NCBI RefSeq assembly: GCF_024362405.1
Contig: NZ_CP101454.1
Coordinates: forward strand, 1,922,001 to 1,986,000
Reading direction: 5' to 3'
Origin: Halorarius litoreus
GTDB taxonomy: Archaea; Halobacteriota; Halobacteria; Halobacteriales; Haloarculaceae
DNA length: 64,000 bases
This document shows, in pieces, positions 14,433-23,715 of this stretch. Both the position numbers and the translations under genes were made by a program. The notes below the pieces were generated by a model. That model was not told the origin of the DNA and did not search any database. It saw only the letters and a list, made by a program, of their open reading frames with translations. Positions within the stretch are counted from its first letter, which is position 1. Each line of letters opens with the position of its first letter.

Positions 14433-15119
14433 TCACAGGGCGTCAGCGAGCCGGAACAGCGGCGCCACGTCGCTCCGGGCGTAGTCGGTGAGCAGGCGCT
14501 CCAGTTCCCGGAACGTGAGCGTGTGCGTCGCGTCGGCGTCCGCGAGCGCGAGATACCGCTCGCCGAACTGCGGGACGTCGGTGTTCTTGACACCGGGCGC
14601 GTGGGTGCCGGTCGCGCCGCGCCACGCGGTCGGGTCCTGGCCGTGCTCGTAGTCGGCCCAGCGCGTCTCGGGCACTGCGACACCGACGCGCTCGCAGGCC
14701 GACTCGAAGGTGGGGCGGCCGCCGAACCGGTCGACGGCACGGTTCCGGAGGTCGTCGTGCACGAGGTCGTCGAGCGCCGCGTCGAGTCGGGCGGCGACGT
14801 GTTCGCGCGCGCCGAGCGCCTCGCTCGCCAGCCGGGCACGCCCCCGGAGGTGCAGCAGGTCGAACGCCTCGCCGTTGTACGTGAGGAGCGTGTCGGCCGG
14901 GCGATCGTCGAGCCAGTCGAGCGTCCGTTCGAGGAGGTCGAGTTCGGTCGCGGCCCCGGTTCCCTCTCGGAACAGGATCGTAGTCTCGGTGTCACCGTCC
15001 TCGGACTCGTAGCCGAGCGCGACCGCGAGTAGCTCGAAATCGGCCGAGTCCCGGAAGTCCGGCCGTTCCTGTGGGTCGAGGTCCGGACTCACCGTCTCGA
15101 TGTCGAGCGCGAGGCGCAT
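14433..15119 (-). CDS. DEDD-type 3'-5' exonuclease-like protein
   Basis: A 228-residue RNase H-like protein. LDIET at residues 5-9 supplies the first two acidic residues. TYNGEAFDLLHL (about 75-86) carries the next Asp, and DADATHTLTF near 195-205 gives a later Asp, a pattern like the exonuclease domain of family B DNA polymerases. It stands alone without a polymerase domain. ATG 15119 is chosen because the conserved strand begins at once. Likely a repair or RNA-processing nuclease; the substrate is not evident. Confidence 0.65.
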   Translation of the reverse strand: MRLALDIETVSPDLDPQERPDFRDSADFELLAVALGYESEDGDTETTILFREGTGAATELDLLERTLDWLDDRPADTLLTYNGEAFDLLHLRGRARLASEALGAREHVAARLDAALDDLVHDDLRNRAVDRFGGRPTFESACERVGVAVPETRWADYEHGQDPTAWRGATGTHAPGVKNTDVPQFGERYLALADADATHTLTFRELERLLTDYARSDVAPLFRLADAL

Positions 15120-15149
15120 ACTGGCACCCCGACGCCGCTCCACTTCAAC

Positions 15150-15653
15150 TTACCACGTCGAGAGCGCCGCCGCGCCGTGGCGGTACGAGAGCACGGCGAG
15201 GAACACGCCGACGGCCGAGAACGCGGCGGCCGCGCCGACGAAGAACACCGATGCCATCCCGACCTGTGTCATGAGCCACCCGCCGAGCAGCGGAGCGGCC
15301 ACGCTGCCGGATCACCAGACGAACTCGCGGATGTCGAACGAAGCGGCGACGCCTCCGCCCTCGTCGGCGAACAGCGCCATGCTCGCGGGTTCCCGGAAGG
15401 CGTCCGCCACGCCGAGCAGGGCGTTACAGGCGACGAGCGGCAGGGACGCGGGGGTCAGCGTCGCGAGCCCCTCGATGGGGACGATTGCGGCGGTCTGCAC
15501 CAGCGTGAACGCCGCCGTGAACAGCCCGATGACCAGCCCCGAGGGGTCGTAGAGGTTGATGTACGTCGGGAGGAGGGTGGCGAGCGTCGCCAGCCCGAAC
15601 CCCCCTGCAAAACGAGTGAGATAGAGGGCGGCGAACTGCAGCCGGTCGTCCAT
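15150..15653 (-). pseudogene. Decayed MFS transporter
   Basis: From ATG 15653 the frame encodes the first helices of a major facilitator transporter (DDRLQFAALYLTRFAGGF...). A TGA at 15312-15314 follows after REFVW, and then in the same frame a continuing MFS tail (SGSVAAPLLGGWLMTQ and a final helix) runs to TAA at 15150. In haloarchaeal relatives REFVWR continues without a break, so a CGA-to-TGA change is likely. The whole remnant is 167 codons against about 390-400 for the family, so the middle helices have also been deleted. Confidence 0.72.
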
Positions 15654-15764
15654 ACCGGGCGTCGGAACGCTCCCCGCAAGTCGGTGCCGACCCGCGATGT
15701 GCCGGACCGGGCGCAGATGGTCGTGACCGGCGGAGATTTGCGCGCTCGTGCCGAACATGTAGGT

Positions 15765-16463
15765 GTGGATACCGATACACCGACGCTCGGACGCCGCGCG
15801 TTCCTCGGGCTGGGAGCTGCGGCGGTCGTGGGCGTGGCGACCACCACGACGGTTGCCGCCCAGAGCGACCCCGACTACGGCGGCTGGTTCGACGACGTGA
15901 GCAACTACGACGGGACGACCGTCGACGCGACCGGCCAGTCGGAGGTTCGCATCACGGTCGGCGCCGCGGGCAACCAGGGGAACTTCGCGTTCGACCCACC
16001 CGCCGTCCGCGTCGACCCCGGCACCACCGTCGTCTTCGAGTGGAACGGCGAGGGCGGGAGTCACAACGTCGTCGAGGCCGACGAGGACGGCGCGGACTAC
16101 GAGTCGGACCTCATGGGCGAAGCCGGCTCGACGTTCTCGCTCACCTTCGACTCTGCCGGGCTCTCGCGGTACTACTGCTCCCCCCACCTGTCGCTCGGGA
16201 TGAAGGGGGCAGTCGTCGTCGGGAACGGCGAGGGCGACGCGGCGGTTTCGGGTGCGCAGTCGAGCCCGGGCGGTGGTGAGAGCGGGGGCGGTGGGGCTGC
16301 TGGTGGCGACTCGGGTGGCGGCGAATCGACGCCGGCCGAGCCAACGGAAGCAGGCCCGGACCTCCCCGACAACATCGAACTGTACGGGCTCGCGCTGGTG
16401 GTTGCCGTGCTGTCACCGGTGGCGTTCGCCGCGCTGTTGGCGGCGCGCTATCGGGGGGAGTAG
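15765..16463 (+). CDS. Halocyanin with C-terminal membrane anchor
   Basis: A 232-residue blue copper protein. A Tat motif (GRRAFLGLG at 9-17) is followed by a signal helix, then one plastocyanin-like domain with type-1 ligands H100, C138, H141 and M146. A Gly/Ser-rich linker (about 165-200) and a single C-terminal helix (about 209-228) anchor it. It resembles the lipoprotein halocyanin at 9284 but has a different anchor. The GTG start at 15765 gives a normal short Tat n-region. An in-frame ATG at 15717 is possible but would lengthen it. It is probably another electron carrier of the respiratory chain. Confidence 0.85.
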   Translation: MDTDTPTLGRRAFLGLGAAAVVGVATTTTVAAQSDPDYGGWFDDVSNYDGTTVDATGQSEVRITVGAAGNQGNFAFDPPAVRVDPGTTVVFEWNGEGGSHNVVEADEDGADYESDLMGEAGSTFSLTFDSAGLSRYYCSPHLSLGMKGAVVVGNGEGDAAVSGAQSSPGGGESGGGGAAGGDSGGGESTPAEPTEAGPDLPDNIELYGLALVVAVLSPVAFAALLAARYRGE

Positions 16464-16596
16464 GGAGAGTCGAGCGAATCGAAGACCCTCGGGAAGGCGA
16501 ACGAGCGCGCAGCGCCCACGAGCGAAACGAGTCGTCCTGCACGACGACCCGTGCAGAGTCGTACGGCTTTTTCTTGGTTGCTGCCGAGCCGCCGAT

Positions 16597-16875
16597 ATGG
16601 ACACACAGTCGTTCCGCGACCGGGTCGGCGACCTGCTCGTCGAGGCCGACGGCGAGGTGGACGAGGAGACGATGGCCGCGGTGCTGACGGCGTACACGGC
16701 ACAACTGCGTGGCGAGGTTCGGTTCCCCCTCGGGATGGAGCCGGCCGAAGCGCGGACGCTCCGCGAGGAACTCGACTCCCACGTCGGCGAGGCCATCGAA
16801 CTGGAGGTGGCGGTCACCCCACAGCTACTGGAGGAGCTCGACCTCCAGTTGCGGACGTTCGAGGGGGCGCAGTAG
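16597..16875 (+). CDS. 92-residue hypothetical protein
   Basis: A short, mainly helical acidic protein (begins MDTQSFRDRVGDLLVEADG) without signal peptide, cysteines or recognisable domain. ATG 16597 is preceded by a T-rich run (16568-16575), which could serve as its promoter or as the terminator of the halocyanin gene. I cannot assign a function. Confidence 0.6.
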   Translation: MDTQSFRDRVGDLLVEADGEVDEETMAAVLTAYTAQLRGEVRFPLGMEPAEARTLREELDSHVGEAIELEVAVTPQLLEELDLQLRTFEGAQ

Positions 16876-16937
16876 CCGCGCTGCTACCCGCATCGAGACG
16901 CGAAGAAACGCGCGAACAGTGCCGTCGACGGCGACCG

Positions 16938-19838
16938 TCAGATATCGGTCGCGTCGCTGGCGGTGTTCTGGTCCGCGCCGACGACGGTGTTGGTGTCCGT
17001 GCCGCCGAACGTGGCCTCGTCGCCACGCAGCCCCTCGACCGCGCCGTCGACGAGTTCGACGCTCGCCGCGCCGAACTCGTACCGCCCGGTCGAGCTGGGC
17101 GCTTCCGCGAAGTACTCCTTCGTGACGCCGCCGTCGCGGACCTCGCCGGCGGTCACCGTGCCGAAGTCGAGTTCCGTGCCGTTGCGGGTCTCGACGTCAC
17201 CGAAGCCGGCGAGGGTCCAGTCCGTCGGCAGCTGGTCGGTGATGCGGACCTCGTCGGTGTCGTCCAGCTGGCTGCTGATGCCGTCGACGGTGAGGGTCAC
17301 GTGGTTCGTCTGTCCGGCGGTGAACACCGCGCCGTCGTCGCTCCGCGAGCCGCTCACCGAGAGCGTCGGGAGCTGAGCGGCGGTGTAGTCGACCGCGAGA
17401 TCGAAGTTCGCCTGCACGTCGTAGCCGTTCACGACGCCGGGAACGTTGACGATCTTCGCCACGACGTAGTAGACGTCGCTGTCGTCGCTGCTCACGTCGA
17501 GGCTGACGGAGCCCGACCCCTGGACGGCCTGCGCGCTGGCGACGATGTTCGGCTCGCCGTTGGCCGCGGGCTGCTCGGCGTCGTAGACGAACAGGTCGAG
17601 GTGTGGAGCTCCCTTCGTCATCCCCTTGTTCCCGCCCGAGTAGTGCGAGAACTCGACGCTGGCGTCGATGGTGCCGTCGGGGGCGACGACGTGGCCGGCG
17701 ACGGCCCGTGAGTCCTCCGGCAGGTTCAGGCCGACGCTCGCGAGCTCGCCGAAGGAGGCGGTGTCGTCCGCCGCGACGCCGGTCCCGTCGACGAGCGTAC
17801 GTGTGACGGCGTCGACTGCGGCGTCGGGGTTGATGCGACCGTACCCCTCGTAGGGATCACGCCCGCCGTTCTGGTAGGTCGGGGCGTGCGCCCGGTGGAA
17901 CGGCGCCGCCGTGAACGCCGTCTCCGACGCCGTCGCGAGGACGACCTGCTTCAGCCGGAGCACGTCCTCGAAGCCGGTCTCCTCGGGTGCGGGGAGTGCG
18001 ATCTTCGCCGGCGCGTCGAACTCCATCGCCTCGCTGACGAGGCCGACGGTGCCGGTCGTGTACGGCGAAGCCATCGAGGTGCCGGCCTTCCCGGTGTAGT
18101 CGCGGATGGCCGGCTGGTCGCCCTCCGGGGTGTCCGGGTCGCCGGCGAGCGCCGCGTTCGCGAGGTCGGTGAGCGAGCCGCCCGGCGCGGTCACGTCGGG
18201 CTTCATGTACTCGCCCTCGCCGTCCTCGTCCTGCCCACCGATACCGCCCGACGAGTAGGCGACGAGCCCGTCGGAGTGGTCGGTCGCGGCCACGGAGATC
18301 GCCTCGTCGGCGACGCCGGGCGCGCCGTTGCCGTTCGCGGGTGTCGCGGCGTTGCCCGCCGCGGCGACCGTGAGGATGCCGCCCTCCGCGATGTCCTTGA
18401 TGGCGGCCGGCGTGTCGTCGAGCTGGCCACCGAACGCACCCAGCGGCACTCCGCCGACGTACCCCCACGACATGTTCACCGCCCGCATGTTGAAGATGCG
18501 AGAGAAGTCCGCGGCGTACTCGCCGAGACTGATGGTCGGGTCGCCGAGCCCCTGCAGGCCGACGAGCGAGGCGTTCGGGGCCATCCCCGAGTGGAGCGCC
18601 GGCGCGCCGGCAGCGCGGTCGCCGTCGGTCGCGTCCGGCTCGTGGAACCGCCCGTACGCGACGCGCTGACAGCGAGCCGTCGAGGCGAGTTCGCCCTGCG
18701 CGGCGCGCACGGTCAGCGTGTAGGTCCCGTCGCGCTCGGCGGGCGCCTCCGCGACGGCCACGTCGTGCGTGCTGGCCTCGGTGTCGAACGACCGGCCGCC
18801 GAGCTGGCGCCCCTGCGGCCCCTCGATGACGAGCTCGATGCCGGTGCCGTATGCGGCGATGAACACGCCCGTCCCGGCGTCGGCCTTGACCTGATACTCG
18901 CGGGTGTCGCCGGCCGTGAGGACCGCACGGGGCTCCTTCCGTTCGACGTACTCGACGGCACTCGCGCGGCCCGACCCACCCATGATCGACGCGCAGTGGC
19001 TCCCGTGCCCGTCGGGGTCACGCGGCGCGTCGTAGGTGCCGTACCGGGAGGTCTCGTTGAACCAGCCGACCGTCTTCGGCATCGGACCGTCGCTGTCCTC
19101 GTCGAGGAACGCGAACACCTCGTCCTCCGGGAGCGTGTTCAGGTCACCCGTGTACGTGAAGTACGACCACGTCACCGTCGCCTGTGTCGTCGTGTTGATG
19201 TACTGCTCGGCGACGAACCGGTACGTCTTGCCCGGGTCGACGGCGACCTCGGTCAGCTCCTCGGGCATGCTCGCGGTCGCTGTGCGAGCGATCTCCTCCC
19301 AGCTCCCGTTCGCGAGCTGGAGGTCGATGCGGAACTCGAGGTCGTTCGAGGCGTCGGCGTTCGGACTCCACGAGAGCGTCGCGTCCAGGTCCTCGATGCT
19401 GTCGTCCTGCGGGGTGAACTCCGTGATGACCGTCTCGTTGCCGGTGGCGAACGAGCCGGGGCCGACGGTGACCGGCCCGGCCTCGTGCTGCGAGCCGACC
19501 TGGTTCCGTTCGCGACTGCCTACGTCAGCGCCGGGCTCGGTCAACACGAGTTCCTCGTCCGCGGTCGTCGCCTGCACGCCGTTCCAGGGGCCGAGGTCGG
19601 GGTGTCGGGCCTCGATGCCCGAGTCGGTCAATCCGATGGTCCGGTCGGGACGACCACGGTAGCCACGGTCCCAGACTTTCTGTGCCTCGCGAACACGCCA
19701 GTTGGCGAAGGTGCCATCGAAGCCGTCACCTGCTGCGCCCGCCGCGGTGCCGATACCCAACAGACTCGCGCCGGCCACGGTGCCGGCGGCCTTCATGAAA
19801 CTCCGTCTACCGATGCCGTTCTCGTGCTGTTCAGACAT
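16938..19838 (-). CDS. Tat-exported subtilisin-like serine protease with inserted domains
   Basis: A 966-residue S8-family protease, folded before export (Tat motif GRRSFMKAAG at 10-19). The catalytic triad is D72 (LTDSGIE), H278 (DGHGSH) and S588 (GTSMASP), with oxyanion N496 in AAAGN. About 200 residues separate D72 from H278, and another domain of about 100 residues (about 300-395) lies between H278 and N496. Both insertions look like beta-sandwich (PPC/CBM-like) modules; ordinary subtilases have about 30-60 residues between Asp and His. The C-terminal 300 residues contain further beta-rich repeats and a low-hydrophobicity end, with no visible membrane anchor. Presumably it degrades proteins outside the cell. 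Confidence 0.88.
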   Translation of the reverse strand: MSEQHENGIGRRSFMKAAGTVAGASLLGIGTAAGAAGDGFDGTFANWRVREAQKVWDRGYRGRPDRTIGLTDSGIEARHPDLGPWNGVQATTADEELVLTEPGADVGSRERNQVGSQHEAGPVTVGPGSFATGNETVITEFTPQDDSIEDLDATLSWSPNADASNDLEFRIDLQLANGSWEEIARTATASMPEELTEVAVDPGKTYRFVAEQYINTTTQATVTWSYFTYTGDLNTLPEDEVFAFLDEDSDGPMPKTVGWFNETSRYGTYDAPRDPDGHGSHCASIMGGSGRASAVEYVERKEPRAVLTAGDTREYQVKADAGTGVFIAAYGTGIELVIEGPQGRQLGGRSFDTEASTHDVAVAEAPAERDGTYTLTVRAAQGELASTARCQRVAYGRFHEPDATDGDRAAGAPALHSGMAPNASLVGLQGLGDPTISLGEYAADFSRIFNMRAVNMSWGYVGGVPLGAFGGQLDDTPAAIKDIAEGGILTVAAAGNAATPANGNGAPGVADEAISVAATDHSDGLVAYSSGGIGGQDEDGEGEYMKPDVTAPGGSLTDLANAALAGDPDTPEGDQPAIRDYTGKAGTSMASPYTTGTVGLVSEAMEFDAPAKIALPAPEETGFEDVLRLKQVVLATASETAFTAAPFHRAHAPTYQNGGRDPYEGYGRINPDAAVDAVTRTLVDGTGVAADDTASFGELASVGLNLPEDSRAVAGHVVAPDGTIDASVEFSHYSGGNKGMTKGAPHLDLFVYDAEQPAANGEPNIVASAQAVQGSGSVSLDVSSDDSDVYYVVAKIVNVPGVVNGYDVQANFDLAVDYTAAQLPTLSVSGSRSDDGAVFTAGQTNHVTLTVDGISSQLDDTDEVRITDQLPTDWTLAGFGDVETRNGTELDFGTVTAGEVRDGGVTKEYFAEAPSSTGRYEFGAASVELVDGAVEGLRGDEATFGGTDTNTVVGADQNTASDATDI

Positions 19839-20038
19839 GTGCGTCTACCGCGACAGACCGATGGCTACTGAAAAGGAGTTCTGACAAACCCATCACAACG
19901 TCCACTCGGATGGAACGACGGGATACGGTTCGAGGGGAACGCTCTCGAAAAGTGCGTGAACGTTCGATTGCACTCCGTGCCGACCGTCCCGACGGCGCTC
20001 GCCCGGGGCCTTATGCCGGGGCGAGCCTACCTCCTGCT

Positions 20039-20848
20039 ATGAGCGATCTCGCGCTCGACCCCGAGCAACTCGACCGCTACTCCAGACACATCATCATGGA
20101 CGACGTGGGGCCCGAGGGCCAGGCGAAGCTGCTCGACTCTCGCATCCTGTGTCTCGGCGCGGGCGGCCTCGGCTCGCCGGTCATCCAGTATCTCGCCGCC
20201 GCGGGCGTCGGCACGCTCGGCATCGCTGACGACGACGTCGTCGAGCGGTCGAACCTCCAGCGACAGGTCATCCACGCCGACGCCGACGTGGGCGTCCCGA
20301 AGGTCGACTCCGCCGCGAACTACGTCGAGCGACTGAATCCCGACGTCACGGTCCAGACCTACGAGACGCGCGTCACCGAGGAGAACGTCGAGGAACTCAT
20401 CGCCGAGTACGACATCGTCGTCGACGGCTCGGACAACTTCGCCACCCGGTATCTCGTCAACGACGCCTGCACGCTCGCGGGCGTCCCGTTCGTCCACGGT
20501 GCCATCCTCCGGTTCGAGGGGCAGGCGACCGCGTTCGACGGCGAGGCGCCCTGCTACCGCTGTCTGTTCCCGGAAGCGCCCGAACCCGGCACGGTCCCCG
20601 ACTGCGCGACGGCAGGGGTACTCGGGGTGCTCCCGGGCGTCGTCGGCACCATCATGGCGACGGAGGCCATCAAGCTCGCGCTCGACTACGGCGAGTCGCT
20701 CGTCGGCCGCTTCCTCTTCTACGACGCCAGCGACATGACGTTCGAGGAGATTCCGCTCGAACAGCGCCCCGACTGCCCGGTGTGTGCAGACGGTGGCATC
20801 GACTCCATCCACGAGGTCGAGTACACGTCGACCTGCTCGATCAGCTGA
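20039..20848 (+). CDS. ubaA: E1-like adenylyltransferase (UbaA/MoeB/ThiF family)
   Basis: A 269-residue enzyme that adenylates the C-terminal glycine of ubiquitin-like sulfur carriers (SAMPs, MoaD, ThiS). The nucleotide-binding glycine motif is GAGGLG (40-45) and the Arg of NLQRQ is at 72-76. The zinc is held by C172/C175 and C246/C249. A candidate active-site Cys is C189 in PDCATAG. In Haloferax the homologue UbaA serves both SAMP conjugation and tRNA/molybdopterin sulfur transfer. A JAMM protease gene lies 330 bp downstream on the other strand. A TATA-like CTTATG about 26 bp before the ATG indicates a leaderless transcript. Confidence 0.88.
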   Translation: MSDLALDPEQLDRYSRHIIMDDVGPEGQAKLLDSRILCLGAGGLGSPVIQYLAAAGVGTLGIADDDVVERSNLQRQVIHADADVGVPKVDSAANYVERLNPDVTVQTYETRVTEENVEELIAEYDIVVDGSDNFATRYLVNDACTLAGVPFVHGAILRFEGQATAFDGEAPCYRCLFPEAPEPGTVPDCATAGVLGVLPGVVGTIMATEAIKLALDYGESLVGRFLFYDASDMTFEEIPLEQRPDCPVCADGGIDSIHEVEYTSTCSIS

Positions 20849-20857
20849 GGTCGCCCG

Positions 20858-21154
20858 TCATCGATCGAGGTCGCTCGCGACGAACACGTTCACGAGCTCC
20901 GTCTCCCTGACCCGTAGCTCCACCTCGTCGCCCTCCGTCGCGTCGGCGTCGGTGACGAGCGTGACCGCCTCGATGGGTCTCCGCCGGAGCACCGCGAGGA
21001 CGCGAGCGAGCCGCGAGGGTTTCCCGCCTTCGCGGAGCACGAGGATGCGGTGCGAGTCCGCGAGCTCCTGGAGTTCCGTCTGCAGGTCGTAGTCGTCGAC
21101 CTCCTCGGCGTCGATGGCGTAGATGACCTCCCCGCGGAGGGTCCGCTCGTCCAT
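20858..21154 (-). CDS. 98-residue haloarchaeal protein of unknown function
   Basis: A small alpha/beta acidic protein (begins MDERTLRGEVIYAIDAEEVD; contains a basic helix SRLARVLAVLRRRPIEAV). No signal peptide or cysteine. It lies between the E1-like gene and the JAMM gene, immediately downstream of the latter in the same direction (25-bp gap), so the two probably share an mRNA. Confidence 0.68.
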   Translation of the reverse strand: MDERTLRGEVIYAIDAEEVDDYDLQTELQELADSHRILVLREGGKPSRLARVLAVLRRRPIEAVTLVTDADATEGDEVELRVRETELVNVFVASDLDR

Positions 21155-21179
21155 ATCCTATCGTCGGTCTGCCCCCGAT

Positions 21180-21575
21180 TTAGCCTTCCGTCACCGGCAC
21201 CGACTCGAACGCCTCGCCGGTCCAGCGCCACGCTCCCACCGACTCGTCCGGGAGCGAGACGATACAGTAGCGGTAGCCGGACCACGTCGCCAGTCGCGCG
21301 TCCGTCTCGCTCGGTCCTGGCGGGCCGCGAGGATGTGAGTGATAGAAGCCGACGACCTCGTCGCCCGAGTCCTCGATGGCTTCCATCGCGCTCAGCTGTG
21401 CCGCAGGGTCGAGTTCGTATCGCATCTCGGGGCTCGCTGCGACGTTGGGAACGCGACGAATCCCGGTGACGACATCTGGATTTCGTCGTCCTCCAAGCAC
21501 GCCACACACCTCCTCAGGTGCGCCCTCGCGGGCGTGGTCGAGCAGGACCTCACGCACGCCAGGGCCGAGCCTCAT
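21180..21575 (-). CDS. JAMM/MPN+ metalloprotease (desampylase-like)
   Basis: A 131-residue zinc isopeptidase of the Mov34/JAB1 family. The full JAMM signature is present: a Glu in APEEVCGVL (20/21) and H79-S-H81 followed by S89 and D92 in HSHPRGPPGPSETD. In Haloferax a protein of this class (HvJAMM1) removes ubiquitin-like SAMPs from conjugates. With the UbaA-like E1 encoded nearby, the window holds both the attaching and the removing enzyme. Its ATG overlaps the stop of the cobalamin-binding gene (ATGA). Confidence 0.88.
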   Translation of the reverse strand: MRLGPGVREVLLDHAREGAPEEVCGVLGGRRNPDVVTGIRRVPNVAASPEMRYELDPAAQLSAMEAIEDSGDEVVGFYHSHPRGPPGPSETDARLATWSGYRYCIVSLPDESVGAWRWTGEAFESVPVTEG

Positions 21576-22483
21576 GCGACTTGTCTGGCGAGCGGTCGGG
21601 CGACCGACTCGGGTGGCGCCTCGAACACGTCGGGGTGGACCAGGCCGGCGAGGTACTCCAGCGTGTCCACGAGCCGAGGACCGGGACGGTTGACGTAGTG
21701 GTGGCCGTCCATGGCGTACGCTCGCTCCGTCGCGACGGCCGTGAGGTCGCGCCAGCCGTCGCGCTCCGTGAGGTCCGCGAGGTTCTCGACCGTCTGGTCG
21801 AGGCCGAACCCACAGGGTGCGGCGACGAGCACCTCGGGGTCGTACTCGCTGATCTCGTTCCACTCCCGCGGCCGCGAGTCGTGCCCCGCCTGTTCCAGTC
21901 CGTATTCGGCGCCGAGCGACTCGACCATCCCCGGTACCCAGTGCCCTGCGACCATCACCGGGTCGGTCCAGTCGAGCACGGCGACGCGCGGGCTGTCGGT
22001 CGCGTCCTTCGCGCGCTCCGTCACGGAGTCGATGCGCTCGCGGAGGCCGGCGACGACGGCCTCGGCTTCCTGCTCGCGGTGGAGGACGCGACCGAGTCGT
22101 TCGACGTCTTCGAGCATGTCCTCGATGGAGTGCGCGTCCGTGGTGACGACGTCGCAGTCGAGGCCGAGTTCGGCGACGGCGTCCTCCACCAGCACCGAAT
22201 CGACGGCACACACGTCACAGACCCCCTGCGAGACGACGACGTCGGGGTCGGCGCGCTCCAGTGCGTCGAGATCGATGCCGTAGACGCCCTCGCCCTGTTC
22301 GGCTTCGACGACCTGCTCGTTGATGTCCGAGGGGGAGGAATCGGGGTCGACGTTCGCGTAGTTGACCGCGGGCTTGTCCTGGGCTTCCGGCGGCCAGTCG
22401 CACTCGTGGCTCGTGGCGACCGGCTCGACCCCGAGCGCGTAGACGATTTCGGTGGCAGACGGGAGGAGCGTGACGACGCGCAT
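21572..22483 (-). CDS. Cobalamin-binding substrate protein (BtuF-like)
   Basis: A 303-residue periplasmic-binding-protein-type fold (begins RVVTLLPSATEIVYALG, a BtuF/FepB hallmark; C-terminal lobe with DWTDPVMVAGHWVPGMVE). It lacks a signal peptide or lipobox, unlike transport-associated BtuF proteins, so it may act in the cytoplasm or be exported in another way. No ABC permease or ATPase gene is adjacent. The last 4 bases overlap the JAMM start, so the two are translationally coupled. Confidence 0.78.
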   Translation of the reverse strand: MRVVTLLPSATEIVYALGVEPVATSHECDWPPEAQDKPAVNYANVDPDSSPSDINEQVVEAEQGEGVYGIDLDALERADPDVVVSQGVCDVCAVDSVLVEDAVAELGLDCDVVTTDAHSIEDMLEDVERLGRVLHREQEAEAVVAGLRERIDSVTERAKDATDSPRVAVLDWTDPVMVAGHWVPGMVESLGAEYGLEQAGHDSRPREWNEISEYDPEVLVAAPCGFGLDQTVENLADLTERDGWRDLTAVATERAYAMDGHHYVNRPGPRLVDTLEYLAGLVHPDVFEAPPESVARPLARQVA

Positions 22484-22650
22484 AGCTCACTCTCGGTCCG
22501 CTCTGGATTAAGCCCCTTGGCTCCGGGCGTCTGCCACGCCGTACGCTGGGCTTTCGACCGCAGATCGCTCGATAAGCCAACAGTATCCTCAGTACCCGTG
22601 GGATAGCTTTCCGCGGACCCGCCCATCGTCCTGGCAGCGAACCCCCCATC

Positions 22651-23709
22651 ATGTCCACCCTCTCGACGACGGTCCACCGGACCGTTACGGCGGTCAACCG
22701 GAACCAGTGGAACAACCTGGTAGCCCAGTCGGAACTGGGGACGCTGTTCCACCGCTACGAGTGGCTTCACGCCCTCGAAGTCGCCCTCGACGACGTGCCC
22801 CACCACGTCGTGGTGCGCGACGACGGGAACCCCGTCGCGGTGTGGCCGAACTTCCTGGGGTCGGTCTCCCTGCCCGATCAGATCGAGCAGCGGCTCTCCG
22901 TCGAGCTGCCGTTGCACGCGATGCACTCGGTCGAGCCAGGGTACGGCGGTCCCGTTGGGGCGGCCGACACCGAGTCGATCGAGCACCTGTTCGATGCGCT
23001 CGATGCCTCGTTCGGCCCGACGACGCTTCTCCACGCCTTCTCGATGTACGATACGCGAGGGGCCCGCTACGGGAAGTACGCGCGAAGTCGCGGCTACGAG
23101 TCGCGGCTCCGGTTCTGCGTGTTCCTCATCGACCTGCGCGTGGGACTCTCGACGGTTCGCGAGAACATGGCCAAGGAACGGCAGAAGGCGATTCGACGCG
23201 CGACGGACCAGTCGTATCGGATCGACGTGGCACCGCTCGGCGCGGCGCTGGACACGACGTACGACCACTACCGGCAGAACATGCGACGGGTCGGTGGCAC
23301 CGTGCTCCCACGGGCGCTGTTCGAGGCGCTGGCCGACCGACTCGCGGACCGCGTCCGCGTGTTCACCGCCGTCGTCGACGGTCGGGAGGTGGGGCGGTAC
23401 GTCTACCTCCTCGACGACGAAGGGGGCGTCCTCCACCACTGGCTGTCCGCGATTCCCGACCCCGACCACTACGACTACTACCCCTCCGAACTGCTCCACT
23501 GGTTCGGGCTCGAGTGGGGTCTCGAGCACGGTTACGACCGCTACAGCTTCGGGAAGACGAGCCCACACTTCACGGACTCGGTGTTCCGATTCAAGCGGAA
23601 GTACGGGGGCAGGGCAGTCCCGGTGTTCGAGATGGAACGCGGGAACACACGGGCCGGGTGGCCTCTCTACAAACTCGCCCGCAGAGCGTTCCTCGGCCGG
23701 ACGGTGTGA
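22651..23709 (+). CDS. FemAB-like GNAT transferase
   Basis: A 352-residue protein with two GNAT folds as in FemAB/BioF2-like enzymes, which transfer aminoacyl or acyl groups to cell-surface polymers. Visible landmarks are WNNLVAQSELGTLFHRYEW near the start, ENMAKERQKAIRRA (about 170-183) and the C-terminal YDRYSFGKTSPH. It is paralogous to the genes at 38972 and 44433 (the GNAT at 49698 is more distant). The acceptor is unknown. It is the first of the surface-glycan genes in the window and is convergent with the flippase-like gene. Confidence 0.78.
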   Translation: MSTLSTTVHRTVTAVNRNQWNNLVAQSELGTLFHRYEWLHALEVALDDVPHHVVVRDDGNPVAVWPNFLGSVSLPDQIEQRLSVELPLHAMHSVEPGYGGPVGAADTESIEHLFDALDASFGPTTLLHAFSMYDTRGARYGKYARSRGYESRLRFCVFLIDLRVGLSTVRENMAKERQKAIRRATDQSYRIDVAPLGAALDTTYDHYRQNMRRVGGTVLPRALFEALADRLADRVRVFTAVVDGREVGRYVYLLDDEGGVLHHWLSAIPDPDHYDYYPSELLHWFGLEWGLEHGYDRYSFGKTSPHFTDSVFRFKRKYGGRAVPVFEMERGNTRAGWPLYKLARRAFLGRTV

Positions 23710-23715
23710 GCGCTC

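Noticed and set aside
15752..15763. CGAACATGTAGG as a sixth denitrification palindrome before halocyanin 2
   Set aside because: Only the left half matches and it abuts the proposed GTG start at 15765, so it cannot have the 38-bp spacing.
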